Shown here: positions 25,523 to 34,036 of the stretch, piece by piece
Layout of the letters: each line of letters starts with the position of its first letter
Position numbering within the stretch: position 1 is the first letter of the stretch
NCBI GenBank assembly: GCA_037481715.1
Contig: JBBFLD010000008.1
Span: 105,579 to 169,578, forward strand
Length of the DNA stretch: 64,000 nucleotides
DNA from: Rosettibacter sp037481715
GTDB lineage: Bacteria > Bacteroidota > Ignavibacteria > Ignavibacteriales > Melioribacteraceae
Direction: 5' to 3'
Notes under the pieces: model-generated
What the model was told of the DNA's origin: nothing
Databases searched by the model: none
Seen by the model: only the letters and a program-made list of their open reading frames with translations
Program-made: the position numbers and the translations under genes

Positions 25523-26986
25523 TCATTCTTTTTTATCAAAAAAATTGTTCTTTGAACATATATCACAGTTTCCACAGGGAGGTTCACCGGGGAAACCAAA
25601 ATAATCTGAGATAAAAATTCTTCTGCATTTTTCAGTTCGGAAATAATTGACTACTGACAAAAGTTTTTTATTATCGTTCAGAAGTTTTGATTTCAAGTAA
25701 TTTACATCTTCAAGTTGCGGAGGTAATTCATCAATAACTCTTAGATTTTTTTCCTCGAGTGAACCTTCTGTTACTCCATATCTTTCAAGAATTCCTAATG
25801 CAGTTTCAACTCTAAAATCATTTTTATCTTTATAACTTAGCTGCTCTCTTATGAAATCAATTCCGTATGAATTCACTTCATCAATTCTTGTTATTAAAAG
25901 ATTATATAATCTTTCGTAATAATCTGCATCTGGATTTGCCCATTTGATAAATTCCATCTGTGTGTACAAATCATTTTGATTGTAGATGAGAAGACAAAGA
26001 GAATCTTTGCCATCTCTTCCAGCTCTTCCAATTTCCTGATAATATGATTCAATTGAGGATGGAACTTCTGCATGTATTACAAATCGAATATCTGGTTTAT
26101 CAATGCCCATTCCAAAAGCATTTGTTGCAAGTATTAATTTTTGACTGCCTGTTAAAAAATCTCTTTGTTTTTGTTTTCGTTCTTTTGGTGTTAATTTACC
26201 ATGATAAATTTCGTGAGCAAAACCTTTATCCTTTAATATTTGTGAATATCTTTCAAGTGTTTTTATCAATGTGAAATATATAATTCCAGAACCTTTATAT
26301 TTTTTTAATACTTTTATAATAATTTCTATACTTTCTTTTTCTTCATATACCTCAACTGCTTCAAGACGAAGATTTGGTCTTTGAATTCCTTCATGGAAAA
26401 TTTTTATTTCGTTTTTATTAATACCAAGTTTTGATATAATATCATTTTGAACATCTAAAGTTGCTGTTGCTGTAAGTGCAATCGTTAAAGGATTCTTTAT
26501 GATTTTTCGGAACTCACCAATTCTTGAATAATCGGGACGAAAATCATGTCCCCATTCTGAAATACAATGGGCTTCATCAACGGCAAGCAAAGAAATATTT
26601 GCTTTTTGAATAGCATCTATGAATTCTTTTTTCTTAAATCTCTCGGGAGTGACATAAAGTAATTTTATTTCTCCTTTCAAAAATTTATTAAGTCTTTCTG
26701 CTCTTTGTTCACTGCTTACAGTTGAATTAATAAAATCAGCAGGAATATTTTTTTTCTTTAAAGCGTCAACCTGGTCCTGCATTAATGCTATCAATGGACT
26801 TATAACAAGAGTTCCTCCATCAAATATCATTGCAGGCAGCTGATAGCATAATGATTTTCCTCCGCCTGTGGGCATAATCAGAAGGCAATGACCTTTTTCA
26901 TTAACTAATCTGTTGATAACATCTTTCTGCATTCCTCGGAATGATTCAAAACCAAAATATTGCTTGAGATATTTTTCTAAATTCAT
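25523..26986 (-). CDS. recQ: RecQ-family ATP-dependent DNA helicase, short form
   Basis: The 487-residue superfamily 2 helicase has Walker A MPTGGGKSLCYQLPA (40-53 region), DEAHCISEWGHDFRPDY and motif VI QEIGRAGRDG. The C-terminus has the four-cysteine zinc subdomain (CRRIFISDYFGFPGEPPCGNCDIC). It then stops, so the winged-helix part of RQC and the HRDC domain of E. coli RecQ are lacking. Such short RecQ proteins are common in this group and may be one of several paralogues. Role: processing of stalled forks and recombination intermediates. Confidence 0.92.
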   Translation of the reverse strand: MNLEKYLKQYFGFESFRGMQKDVINRLVNEKGHCLLIMPTGGGKSLCYQLPAMIFDGGTLVISPLIALMQDQVDALKKKNIPADFINSTVSSEQRAERLNKFLKGEIKLLYVTPERFKKKEFIDAIQKANISLLAVDEAHCISEWGHDFRPDYSRIGEFRKIIKNPLTIALTATATLDVQNDIISKLGINKNEIKIFHEGIQRPNLRLEAVEVYEEKESIEIIIKVLKKYKGSGIIYFTLIKTLERYSQILKDKGFAHEIYHGKLTPKERKQKQRDFLTGSQKLILATNAFGMGIDKPDIRFVIHAEVPSSIESYYQEIGRAGRDGKDSLCLLIYNQNDLYTQMEFIKWANPDADYYERLYNLLITRIDEVNSYGIDFIREQLSYKDKNDFRVETALGILERYGVTEGSLEEKNLRVIDELPPQLEDVNYLKSKLLNDNKKLLSVVNYFRTEKCRRIFISDYFGFPGEPPCGNCDICSKNNFFDKKE

Positions 26987-27067
26987 TTTTTAATTATTTA
27001 TTTTTAGTGTTCAGAAAATTAAGAAAGTTTTGCTTAAGTAATTAATTATCAGAGAAAGAAAAACAAA

Positions 27068-28237
27068 ATGGCAGAGGTAATACTTAAAAAGAATGAGGAT
27101 AAAAGAATTAAGCAGGGTCATCTCTGGATTTTTAGCAATGAGATTCAAAGCGTCAAAGGCAATCCTGAAAATGGTGATTTAGTTAAAGTATATGATTCTC
27201 AAAAAAATTTTTTAGCTCAGGGATTTTATAACAAAAATTCATTGATATCTGTAAGAATTTTATCAAGAGAAAAAGAAATTGATATTAAAGAACTATTTAA
27301 ACAAAGATTAATATCTGCATATAATTTTAGAAAAATAGTTTATCCTAACCGCGAATCTTTTAGAATGGTTTTTAGCGAAAGTGATTTTATGCCCGGATTA
27401 ATTATTGATAAATATAATAACACATATGTTTTACAGATTTATTCGGTTGGCATGGAGAAGAATATTGAAGCTGTAATAGAAGTTCTTCAAAATGAATTTT
27501 CAGCAAAAAATATTTTTACAAAGAATGAAGAATACTTTCGTCAGCTTGAAGGTTTGAAAGAAGACGATAAAATTTATGTAGGAGAAATTCCAACAGAAAT
27601 TATTTCTGATGGTGAAGTTAAATATAAAATCGATTTTATCACCTCTCACAAAACCGGTTTTTATTTTGACCAGTGTGACAATCGAATTTTTGCAGGTAAA
27701 TTATGCAAAGATAAAAATATTCTTGATTGTTTTTGTAATGCAGGGGGATTTGGATTAAATGCAGCAAAATGTGGAGCAAAATCAGTTACATTTGTTGATT
27801 CATCAAAAAGAGAAATCGAGAATGCAAAATTTAATTTTCAGTTAAACAATTTTTCGTGTGAGAATGAATTTGTAGTTTCTGATGTATTTGATTATTTAGA
27901 AGAATGTATAAATCAAAATAAAAAATATGATGTAGTAATAATTGACCCGCCGGCTTTTGCAAAAAATAAAAAGAGTTTACCTGCTGCATTAAAAGGATAT
28001 GAAAAATTAAATCGACTTGCGATGAATGTATTAAAAGATGATGGACTTTTATTTACATCTTCATGTTCTCATCATTTGAAAGAGGATATGTTTATTGAGG
28101 TGATTAACAAAGCAGCTCAAAAAGCGGATAAGAAAATTCAACTTTTTTATTTTAACAATGCATCATTAGACCATCCAATGCTGCCCTCAATGGAAGAAAC
28201 AGTTTATTTGAAATTTGCTGGGGTTAGAGTAAAGTAA
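27068..28237 (+). CDS. rlmI: Class I SAM-dependent rRNA methyltransferase (RlmI-like)
   Basis: The 389-residue protein has an N-terminal PUA domain (about 1-75), a linker domain and a C-terminal Rossmann methyltransferase. The SAM site is DCFCNAGGFGLNAAKCG. The catalytic DPPAF segment follows, and FTSSCSHH holds the Cys expected of m5C RNA methyltransferases. The best match is RlmI, which makes m5C1962 in 23S rRNA. The target is inferred from the family only. It is a single gene. Confidence 0.87.
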   Translation: MAEVILKKNEDKRIKQGHLWIFSNEIQSVKGNPENGDLVKVYDSQKNFLAQGFYNKNSLISVRILSREKEIDIKELFKQRLISAYNFRKIVYPNRESFRMVFSESDFMPGLIIDKYNNTYVLQIYSVGMEKNIEAVIEVLQNEFSAKNIFTKNEEYFRQLEGLKEDDKIYVGEIPTEIISDGEVKYKIDFITSHKTGFYFDQCDNRIFAGKLCKDKNILDCFCNAGGFGLNAAKCGAKSVTFVDSSKREIENAKFNFQLNNFSCENEFVVSDVFDYLEECINQNKKYDVVIIDPPAFAKNKKSLPAALKGYEKLNRLAMNVLKDDGLLFTSSCSHHLKEDMFIEVINKAAQKADKKIQLFYFNNASLDHPMLPSMEETVYLKFAGVRVK

Positions 28238-28362
28238 TAATCATATTCTGGAATTGCAATTTTGTATATTTGTTACTCAAAATTAATATTTATTTCAAAG
28301 AAACTTTTATAAAATCCCTTTTGTAAAAGCAAACAGTTTTTCAAACTATAGAGGAGAGCAAA

Positions 28363-29346
28363 TTGGATATTGCAGCACTAAATGAAAAAATTCGTCGTGA
28401 AAGTGAGTTCATTGACATTCTTTTTAATGAAATAAGCAAAGTAATTGTGGGACAAAAGCAAATGCTGGAACGCCTTGTAATTGGACTCCTAAGCAATGGC
28501 CATATTTTACTTGAAGGTGTCCCAGGTCTTGCAAAAACTTTAGCTATTAAGTCACTTGCAGCTTCAATGAAAGCAAAGTTTCAAAGAATTCAATTCACAC
28601 CTGACTTATTACCAGCAGATTTAATTGGGACTCTTATTTACAATCAAAAAGATGGAAACTTTACAATTAAGAAAGGACCTATTTTTGCTAATTTTATTCT
28701 TGCTGATGAAATTAACCGTGCACCTGCAAAAGTTCAAAGTGCTTTACTCGAAGCAATGCAGGAACGACAAGTTACAATCAGCGATACAACATTTAAATTA
28801 GAAGAGCCATTTTTAGTTCTTGCTACTCAAAATCCAATTGAACAGGAGGGAACTTATCCACTCCCCGAAGCTCAGGTTGACCGCTTTATGTTGAAAGTCA
28901 AAATTACTTACCCATCAAGAGAAGAAGAACTAAAAATAATGAAACTAAATTCTACTGATGGCTTGCCTGAACTCAAACCTGTAATTTCTCCTGAAGATAT
29001 TCTTCGTGCAAGAAAATTGGTAAACGAAATTTATATGGATGAAAAGATTGAAAAATATATACTTGATATTGTGTTTGCTACTCGTAATCCAAAAGAATAT
29101 GGATTAAATGAATTAACGGATTTAATCAGTTATGGTGCATCACCTCGCGCAACAATTAATCTTGCACTTGGAGCTCGTGCAATGGCATTTATTAGAAGAC
29201 GCGGCTATGTAATTCCCGAAGATGTTCGTTCAATTTGTGCTGATGTATTAAGACATAGAATTGCAGTTACTTACGAAGCAGAAGCTGAAGATATTACTTC
29301 CGAAACCATTATTTCAAAAATATTAAATACAATTGAAGTGCCTTAA
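28363..29346 (+). CDS. MoxR-type AAA+ ATPase, first gene of the Bat operon
   Basis: The 327-residue AAA+ ATPase starts at TTG 28363 behind GAGGAG (28351-28356). Walker A GVPGLAKTLAIK and Walker B ILADEINRAPAKVQSALLEAMQE are characteristic of MoxR proteins. These act as chaperones that insert metal or assemble complexes together with von Willebrand A proteins. It is followed by DUF58, a BatD-like gene, batA, batB, batC and a batD-batE fusion, the classical Bacteroides aerotolerance layout. A TATATTTG box, a possible -7 promoter element, lies at 28265-28272. Confidence 0.94.
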   Translation: MDIAALNEKIRRESEFIDILFNEISKVIVGQKQMLERLVIGLLSNGHILLEGVPGLAKTLAIKSLAASMKAKFQRIQFTPDLLPADLIGTLIYNQKDGNFTIKKGPIFANFILADEINRAPAKVQSALLEAMQERQVTISDTTFKLEEPFLVLATQNPIEQEGTYPLPEAQVDRFMLKVKITYPSREEELKIMKLNSTDGLPELKPVISPEDILRARKLVNEIYMDEKIEKYILDIVFATRNPKEYGLNELTDLISYGASPRATINLALGARAMAFIRRRGYVIPEDVRSICADVLRHRIAVTYEAEAEDITSETIISKILNTIEVP

Positions 29347-29366
29347 TAAAATTTCTTGAATAATTT

Positions 29367-30260
29367 ATGCTGACAAAAGATTTACTTAAGCAAGTAAAAC
29401 AAATTGAAATTCGCACACGCGGATTAGTTAACGAAGTATTTTCTGGAGAGTATCATTCTGTCTTTAAAGGAAGAGGAATGGAATTTTCTGAAGTGCGTGA
29501 ATATCAAATAGGTGATGATATAAGAACTATTGACTGGAATGTAACCGCTCGTTTTGGACATCCATATGTTAAGATTTTTGAAGAAGAACGAGAACTTACT
29601 GTTATGCTTCTTGTTGATATGAGTGGTTCTTTAATGTTTGGAACAACCGATAAAACTAAACAGCAAATTGCGGCAGAATTGAGTGCTATTCTTGCTTTTT
29701 CCGCATTAAAAAATAATGATAAAGTTGGTTTGATTTTATTTACAGATAAAATTGAAAAATTTATTCCACCTAAAAAAGGAAAAACACATGCTCTTAGAAT
29801 AATTCGAGAAGTTCTTTCAATTGATATCCCTGAGAATACAGAATCATTAAGAAAGCAAACTAATTTACGACAAGCATTAGAATATTTTAATCATGCAATT
29901 AAAAAAAGAGCAATAGCTTTTGTAATATCAGATTTTCTCGATGTAGGTTATGAAAAAATATTAAGAATTGTTGGTAAAAAACATGATTTGATTGGAGTTA
30001 TCATTAAAGACAGACGAGAAAGTGAACTCGAAGATTTTGGGTTAATCAAATTTGTTGATGCTGAAACTGGTGAATATCGCTACATCGATACTAACGATAA
30101 AGATTTTAAAATTAATTTTAACGAAACATTAAAAACCATTGAAGAATATAGAAAATCTGTTTTTGTGTCTTCGAGATTGGATTCGATAGAAATTCAAACT
30201 GGTAAATCTTATGTAAAACCTCTTGTTGACTTTTTTAGAATGCGTGAAAGAAGATATTAA
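29367..30260 (+). CDS. DUF58 protein of the Bat operon
   Basis: The 297-residue protein has the DUF58 signature GRGMEFSEVREYQIGDDIRTIDW (about 32-54). A von Willebrand A-type fold with a metal-binding DMSGS motif (about residues 89-93) follows. DUF58 proteins nearly always sit behind MoxR ATPases and are thought to be part of the same chaperone assembly at the membrane. It starts 20 bases after moxR. Confidence 0.92.
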   Translation: MLTKDLLKQVKQIEIRTRGLVNEVFSGEYHSVFKGRGMEFSEVREYQIGDDIRTIDWNVTARFGHPYVKIFEEERELTVMLLVDMSGSLMFGTTDKTKQQIAAELSAILAFSALKNNDKVGLILFTDKIEKFIPPKKGKTHALRIIREVLSIDIPENTESLRKQTNLRQALEYFNHAIKKRAIAFVISDFLDVGYEKILRIVGKKHDLIGVIIKDRRESELEDFGLIKFVDAETGEYRYIDTNDKDFKINFNETLKTIEEYRKSVFVSSRLDSIEIQTGKSYVKPLVDFFRMRERRY

Positions 30261-30287
30261 TTTTATCACTTAAAATGATTTAATCCA

Positions 30288-31247
30288 ATGCTAAAAACAT
30301 TTATAAAAAATATTTTGGTTTTATTTACTTTTATTGCTGTTAGTTCAGCTACGGTTCATGCTCAAAATATTTCTGTAAGTGCTTCAACAGATTCTACTGA
30401 ATACATTGTTGGAGATTACATAAAGTATAATCTTGAACTTTCATACTCGAAAAATATAAAAGTGTTTTACCCATCAGTTAAAGACAGCATAAAAAATCTT
30501 GAGTTTATTCAAGAATTAAATCCAGTTAAGGAAGAAAAAGACAATAAAATAATTGAAAAGCATACTTATATTTTTTCGAGATATGATTCTGCAGTTGTTA
30601 CTATTCCTTCATACAAAATTTATTATCAAGAATGGAACGATACTAACAAACAATTTATTGCAGTAAATCCACTTACGATTACAGTAAAGACATTACCTGT
30701 GGAACCGCAAAAAGATATTCGTGATGTTAAAGAACCTGTTAAAGTGCCGTTGAATTTGTTGCTTGTTGCTTTGTTAATTCTTGTTGTAATTCTAATATTG
30801 GTTTTTGCTTATTTCATTTATAAATACATTAAGAAAAAGAAAGAAAGCAAAATTGAATTAGTCCCTGAGATAAAAATTCCACCTCACGAAATTGCATTGA
30901 ATTCATTAAGAGAACTTGAAGAAAAGAAATTATGGCAGCAGGGATTAATCAAAGAGTATCATTCAGAAATAACAGAAATCATAAGAAAATATTTTGAAGA
31001 TAGATTTAATTTCCGCGCACTTGAAATGACATCATCAGAAATTTTAGCATGCTTAAGTTATCTTGAAGAAGGTAAGAGCATAGTTGATTTGGCTAATGAA
31101 TTTTTTAATAATGCTGATATGGTTAAATTTGCAAAATTTCAACCAATGCCAATAATCAATGAAGAAATGATGAAACAGGCTTATAAAATTGTAAATGATA
31201 CTATTCCAAAGGTTGAGCAGATAAAAGAAGAGGTAAGCAATGTTTAA
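30288..31247 (+). CDS. BatD-like single-pass membrane protein of the Bat operon
   Basis: The 319-residue protein has a signal peptide (to about AQN, residue 27), an immunoglobulin-like periplasmic domain and one transmembrane helix (about 157-180, VPLNLLLVALLILVVILILVFAYF). A cytoplasmic helical domain follows with WQQGLIKEYHSEITEIIRKYFEDRF. The C-terminal half resembles the DUF4381 or BatD tail type found in Bat operons. It overlaps batA by 8 bases. Exact biochemical role is unknown; membership in the membrane assembly is inferred from context. Confidence 0.7.
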   Translation: MLKTFIKNILVLFTFIAVSSATVHAQNISVSASTDSTEYIVGDYIKYNLELSYSKNIKVFYPSVKDSIKNLEFIQELNPVKEEKDNKIIEKHTYIFSRYDSAVVTIPSYKIYYQEWNDTNKQFIAVNPLTITVKTLPVEPQKDIRDVKEPVKVPLNLLLVALLILVVILILVFAYFIYKYIKKKKESKIELVPEIKIPPHEIALNSLRELEEKKLWQQGLIKEYHSEITEIIRKYFEDRFNFRALEMTSSEILACLSYLEEGKSIVDLANEFFNNADMVKFAKFQPMPIINEEMMKQAYKIVNDTIPKVEQIKEEVSNV

Positions 31248-32235
31248 TAATATTGAGTTTGCTAACTCATGGGCGTTATATTTTTTGCTGATTTTGCCGT
31301 TTATGTATTACTGGTATGTTAAAAAAAATAAACAAATTACTCCATCAGCAGTTTATTCATCATTGAAATTATTTGAAGCTGTTCCTAAAAGTTTGAAAGA
31401 AAAATTAGTTAATGTCCCAATTCTATTAAGAATTTTATCGATAGCTTTATTAATTATTGCATTTGCACGCCCGCAAAGTTTTTCATCAGGAGAAAATATT
31501 TATACAGAAGGAATTGATATTGCAATGGTTCTTGATATTTCAGGAAGTATGCTGGCAGAAGACTTCAAACCAAATCGTCTTGAAGCTGCAAAGAAAGTAA
31601 TTGATGATTTTATTAAAGGCAGAACTTCTGATAGAATTGGTCTTGTTATTTTTTCTGGTGAAAGTTTTACTCAATGTCCGTTAACAGTTGATTATTCTGT
31701 CTTAAGAAATTTACTTTCTGAAATTTACAGTGGTATGATTGAAGATGGAACTGCAATTGGTAATGCAATTGCAAATGGAGTCAATAGATTGAAGGATAGC
31801 CAATCAAAAAGTAAAGTTATGATTCTTTTAACTGACGGTGTTAATAATGCAGGAGAAATCGACCCGATAACTGCAGCACAGATAGCTCAGAAATTTGGAA
31901 TAAGAATTTACACAGTTGGGGTTGGCACAATGGGCGAAGCTCCTTATCCATTTCAAACTCCATTTGGGAAAAGATATCAAATGGTGCCTGTAGAAATTGA
32001 TGAAAATTTATTGAAACAAATAGCAAACATTACCGGCGGCAAATATTTTAGAGCAACTAACAACAGAAAACTTGTGGAAATATATGATGAGATTGATAAA
32101 CTTGAAAAAACAAGAGTGGAAGTAACTTCATATCGACATGCTAAAGAACTTTATTTTGGATGGGCATTAAGCGGATTAATTTTGTTGTTTGCAGAATTCG
32201 GTTTATCAAAATTTTATTTAAGAAAATTACCTTAA
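31240..32235 (+). CDS. batA: BatA: von Willebrand factor A membrane protein
   Basis: The 331-residue protein has an N-terminal pair of membrane helices (about 13-27 and 61-77). A VWA domain follows, with a complete MIDAS site DISGSM (Asp99, Ser101, Ser103) and later TDGVNNAG. One C-terminal membrane helix completes it (about 305-325). The VWA domain faces the periplasm. It is a member of the aerotolerance set with BatB. It overlaps the preceding gene by 8 bases; batB starts 18 bases downstream. Confidence 0.93.
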   Translation: MFNNIEFANSWALYFLLILPFMYYWYVKKNKQITPSAVYSSLKLFEAVPKSLKEKLVNVPILLRILSIALLIIAFARPQSFSSGENIYTEGIDIAMVLDISGSMLAEDFKPNRLEAAKKVIDDFIKGRTSDRIGLVIFSGESFTQCPLTVDYSVLRNLLSEIYSGMIEDGTAIGNAIANGVNRLKDSQSKSKVMILLTDGVNNAGEIDPITAAQIAQKFGIRIYTVGVGTMGEAPYPFQTPFGKRYQMVPVEIDENLLKQIANITGGKYFRATNNRKLVEIYDEIDKLEKTRVEVTSYRHAKELYFGWALSGLILLFAEFGLSKFYLRKLP

Positions 32236-32253
32236 TTAAAATGAGGAATTGAA

Positions 32254-33297
32254 TTGATAAGATTTGCTCATATAGAATTTCTTTATGCATTAATAATTAT
32301 TCCTTTATTAATTGTCATTTATATTTATCTTCAAAAAAATCATAATAAGATTTTAGAAAGATTTGCCGACAGCAAACTTCATAATATTTTATTCCCGTTG
32401 AGAAGTAAAGCTAAGTCTAATCTTAAATTTGCATTATTTACTTTTTCATTGATGCTGATTTTAATTGCTCTTGCTAATCCTCAGGTAGGAACTAAAATTG
32501 AAGAAGTAAAACAAATTGGAATTGATGTTTACATTTTACTTGATGTTTCAAAAAGTATGCTTGCTGAAGATATAAAACCAAGCAGACTCGAAAAAGCCAA
32601 ATATGAAATTTCAAAATTGATTCAGAGACTCAAAGGGGATAGAATAGGTTTAATTGTTTTTGCCGGCGAAGCTTATGTTCAAATACCATTGACTTCAGAT
32701 TACTCAGCAGCAAATTTGTTCTTAAATGCAGTTGATGTCAATTCTGTTCCGCAGCCGGGCACTGCAATTGGTCCTGCAATAGAATTAGCATTGAAATCAT
32801 TCAAATATGATGATGGTACAAAAAAAGCAATTATTATTATTACAGATGGAGAAGACCATCAAGGAAATTTAGAAAGTGTTCTTGATGAAGCAAATTCAAA
32901 AGATGTTGTTATTTATGCAATTGGATTGGGTTCACCTGCTGGAGTTCCAATCCCAATTTATAATGAAGCAGGTGTGCAGATTGGTTATAAAAAGGATAAT
33001 CAAGGAAATATAGTTTTAACAAAACTGAACGAAGATATTCTTAAGCAAATCACTTCAAAATGTAATGGCAAATATTATCGTGGAACAAACACAGAAGATG
33101 AACTCGAAGCAATTTATAACGACATTGCTAAAATTGAGCAAAGTGAATATGGTTCAAAAAGAATTACAGAATATGAAGATAGATTTTATTATTTCTTATT
33201 CCCTGCAATATTACTGCTAGTTATTGATTTCTTTATTTCATCAAACAAATCTCCATGGCTTGCAAGGATTGAAAAATTGAGAGGTGAAACGAAATGA
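32254..33297 (+). CDS. batB: BatB: von Willebrand factor A membrane protein
   Basis: This 347-residue paralogue of BatA has the same layout: two N-terminal helices, a VWA domain with MIDAS DVSKSM (Asp97, Ser99, Ser101) and ITDGEDHQG, and a final membrane helix. The start is TTG at 32254 behind GAGG (32243-32246). Its stop overlaps the batC start by 4 bases. BatA and BatB are expected to form a membrane complex with BatC, BatD and BatE. Confidence 0.93.
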   Translation: MIRFAHIEFLYALIIIPLLIVIYIYLQKNHNKILERFADSKLHNILFPLRSKAKSNLKFALFTFSLMLILIALANPQVGTKIEEVKQIGIDVYILLDVSKSMLAEDIKPSRLEKAKYEISKLIQRLKGDRIGLIVFAGEAYVQIPLTSDYSAANLFLNAVDVNSVPQPGTAIGPAIELALKSFKYDDGTKKAIIIITDGEDHQGNLESVLDEANSKDVVIYAIGLGSPAGVPIPIYNEAGVQIGYKKDNQGNIVLTKLNEDILKQITSKCNGKYYRGTNTEDELEAIYNDIAKIEQSEYGSKRITEYEDRFYYFLFPAILLLVIDFFISSNKSPWLARIEKLRGETK

Positions 33298-33995
33298 AAT
33301 TTGTTGCCGTATTATTTTTGATTTTTACTACAACAATATTTGCTCAAAGTTATAGAAGTCTTATCAACGATGGAGTTGATTTATACAAAAAAGGGAAATA
33401 TGCCGATGCAGAAGTAAATTTCAAAAAAGGCTTGGAGAAAAAATCAGATTTGTTTCAAGGACATTTTAATCTTGGTGATGCTTATTACAAACAGGGCAGA
33501 TATGATGAAGCAATTCAATCTTATAAAAATGCACTTTCATTCACTGAGGATAAATTTAATAAAGCCAAAGTTTTTCATAACATTGGAAATGCTCTGCTAA
33601 AATCTCAAAAGTATCAGGAAAGTATTGAAGCTTATAAAAATGCATTGAAGCTCAATCCTGATGATGAAGAAACAAAGTATAATCTTTCTTATGCTTTGAA
33701 TATGTTAAAACAAAAACAAAATCAAAACAAAAACCAAGACCAAAAGAATCAGGATAAGAATCAAAATAAACAGAATGAGGATAAGAAGGATAATCAGAAT
33801 AAGAATAATCAAGATAATAAGAACCAACAGAATAAAGAGCAAGATAAACAGAATCAACAGCAGCAACAGAAAAATCAAATAACAAAAGAAGATGCTCAAA
33901 GAATTCTTGAAGCATTGAAAAACAATGAACAGGATTTACAAAAGAAACTCAGAAAAATAAAAGGCAGAGCAGTTGTAGTTGATAAAGACTGGTAA
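33294..33995 (+). CDS. batC: BatC: periplasmic TPR protein with Asn/Gln/Lys-rich tail
   Basis: The 233-residue protein has a signal peptide (to AQSYRS, about 18) and about three TPR units (35-135). These include GHFNLGDAYYKQGRYDEAIQSYKNAL and its repeat. Residues about 139-198 are almost only N, Q, K, D and E, a low-complexity stretch typical of BatC proteins. A conserved-looking end, DAQRILEALKNNEQDLQKKLRK, follows. TPRs probably dock BatA/BatB. Coupled to batB by a 4-base overlap. Confidence 0.88.
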   Translation: MKFVAVLFLIFTTTIFAQSYRSLINDGVDLYKKGKYADAEVNFKKGLEKKSDLFQGHFNLGDAYYKQGRYDEAIQSYKNALSFTEDKFNKAKVFHNIGNALLKSQKYQESIEAYKNALKLNPDDEETKYNLSYALNMLKQKQNQNKNQDQKNQDKNQNKQNEDKKDNQNKNNQDNKNQQNKEQDKQNQQQQQKNQITKEDAQRILEALKNNEQDLQKKLRKIKGRAVVVDKDW

Positions 33996-34036
33996 AATGA
34001 AAAATTAATCTTGGTTAATATCTGGAGATATGTTTT

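Noticed and set aside
33705..33899. Antisense frame within batC predicting an all-hydrophobic 64-residue protein
   Set aside because: It is the mirror of the Asn/Gln/Lys-rich batC tract; the leucine/isoleucine run simply follows from A-rich codons on the coding strand.
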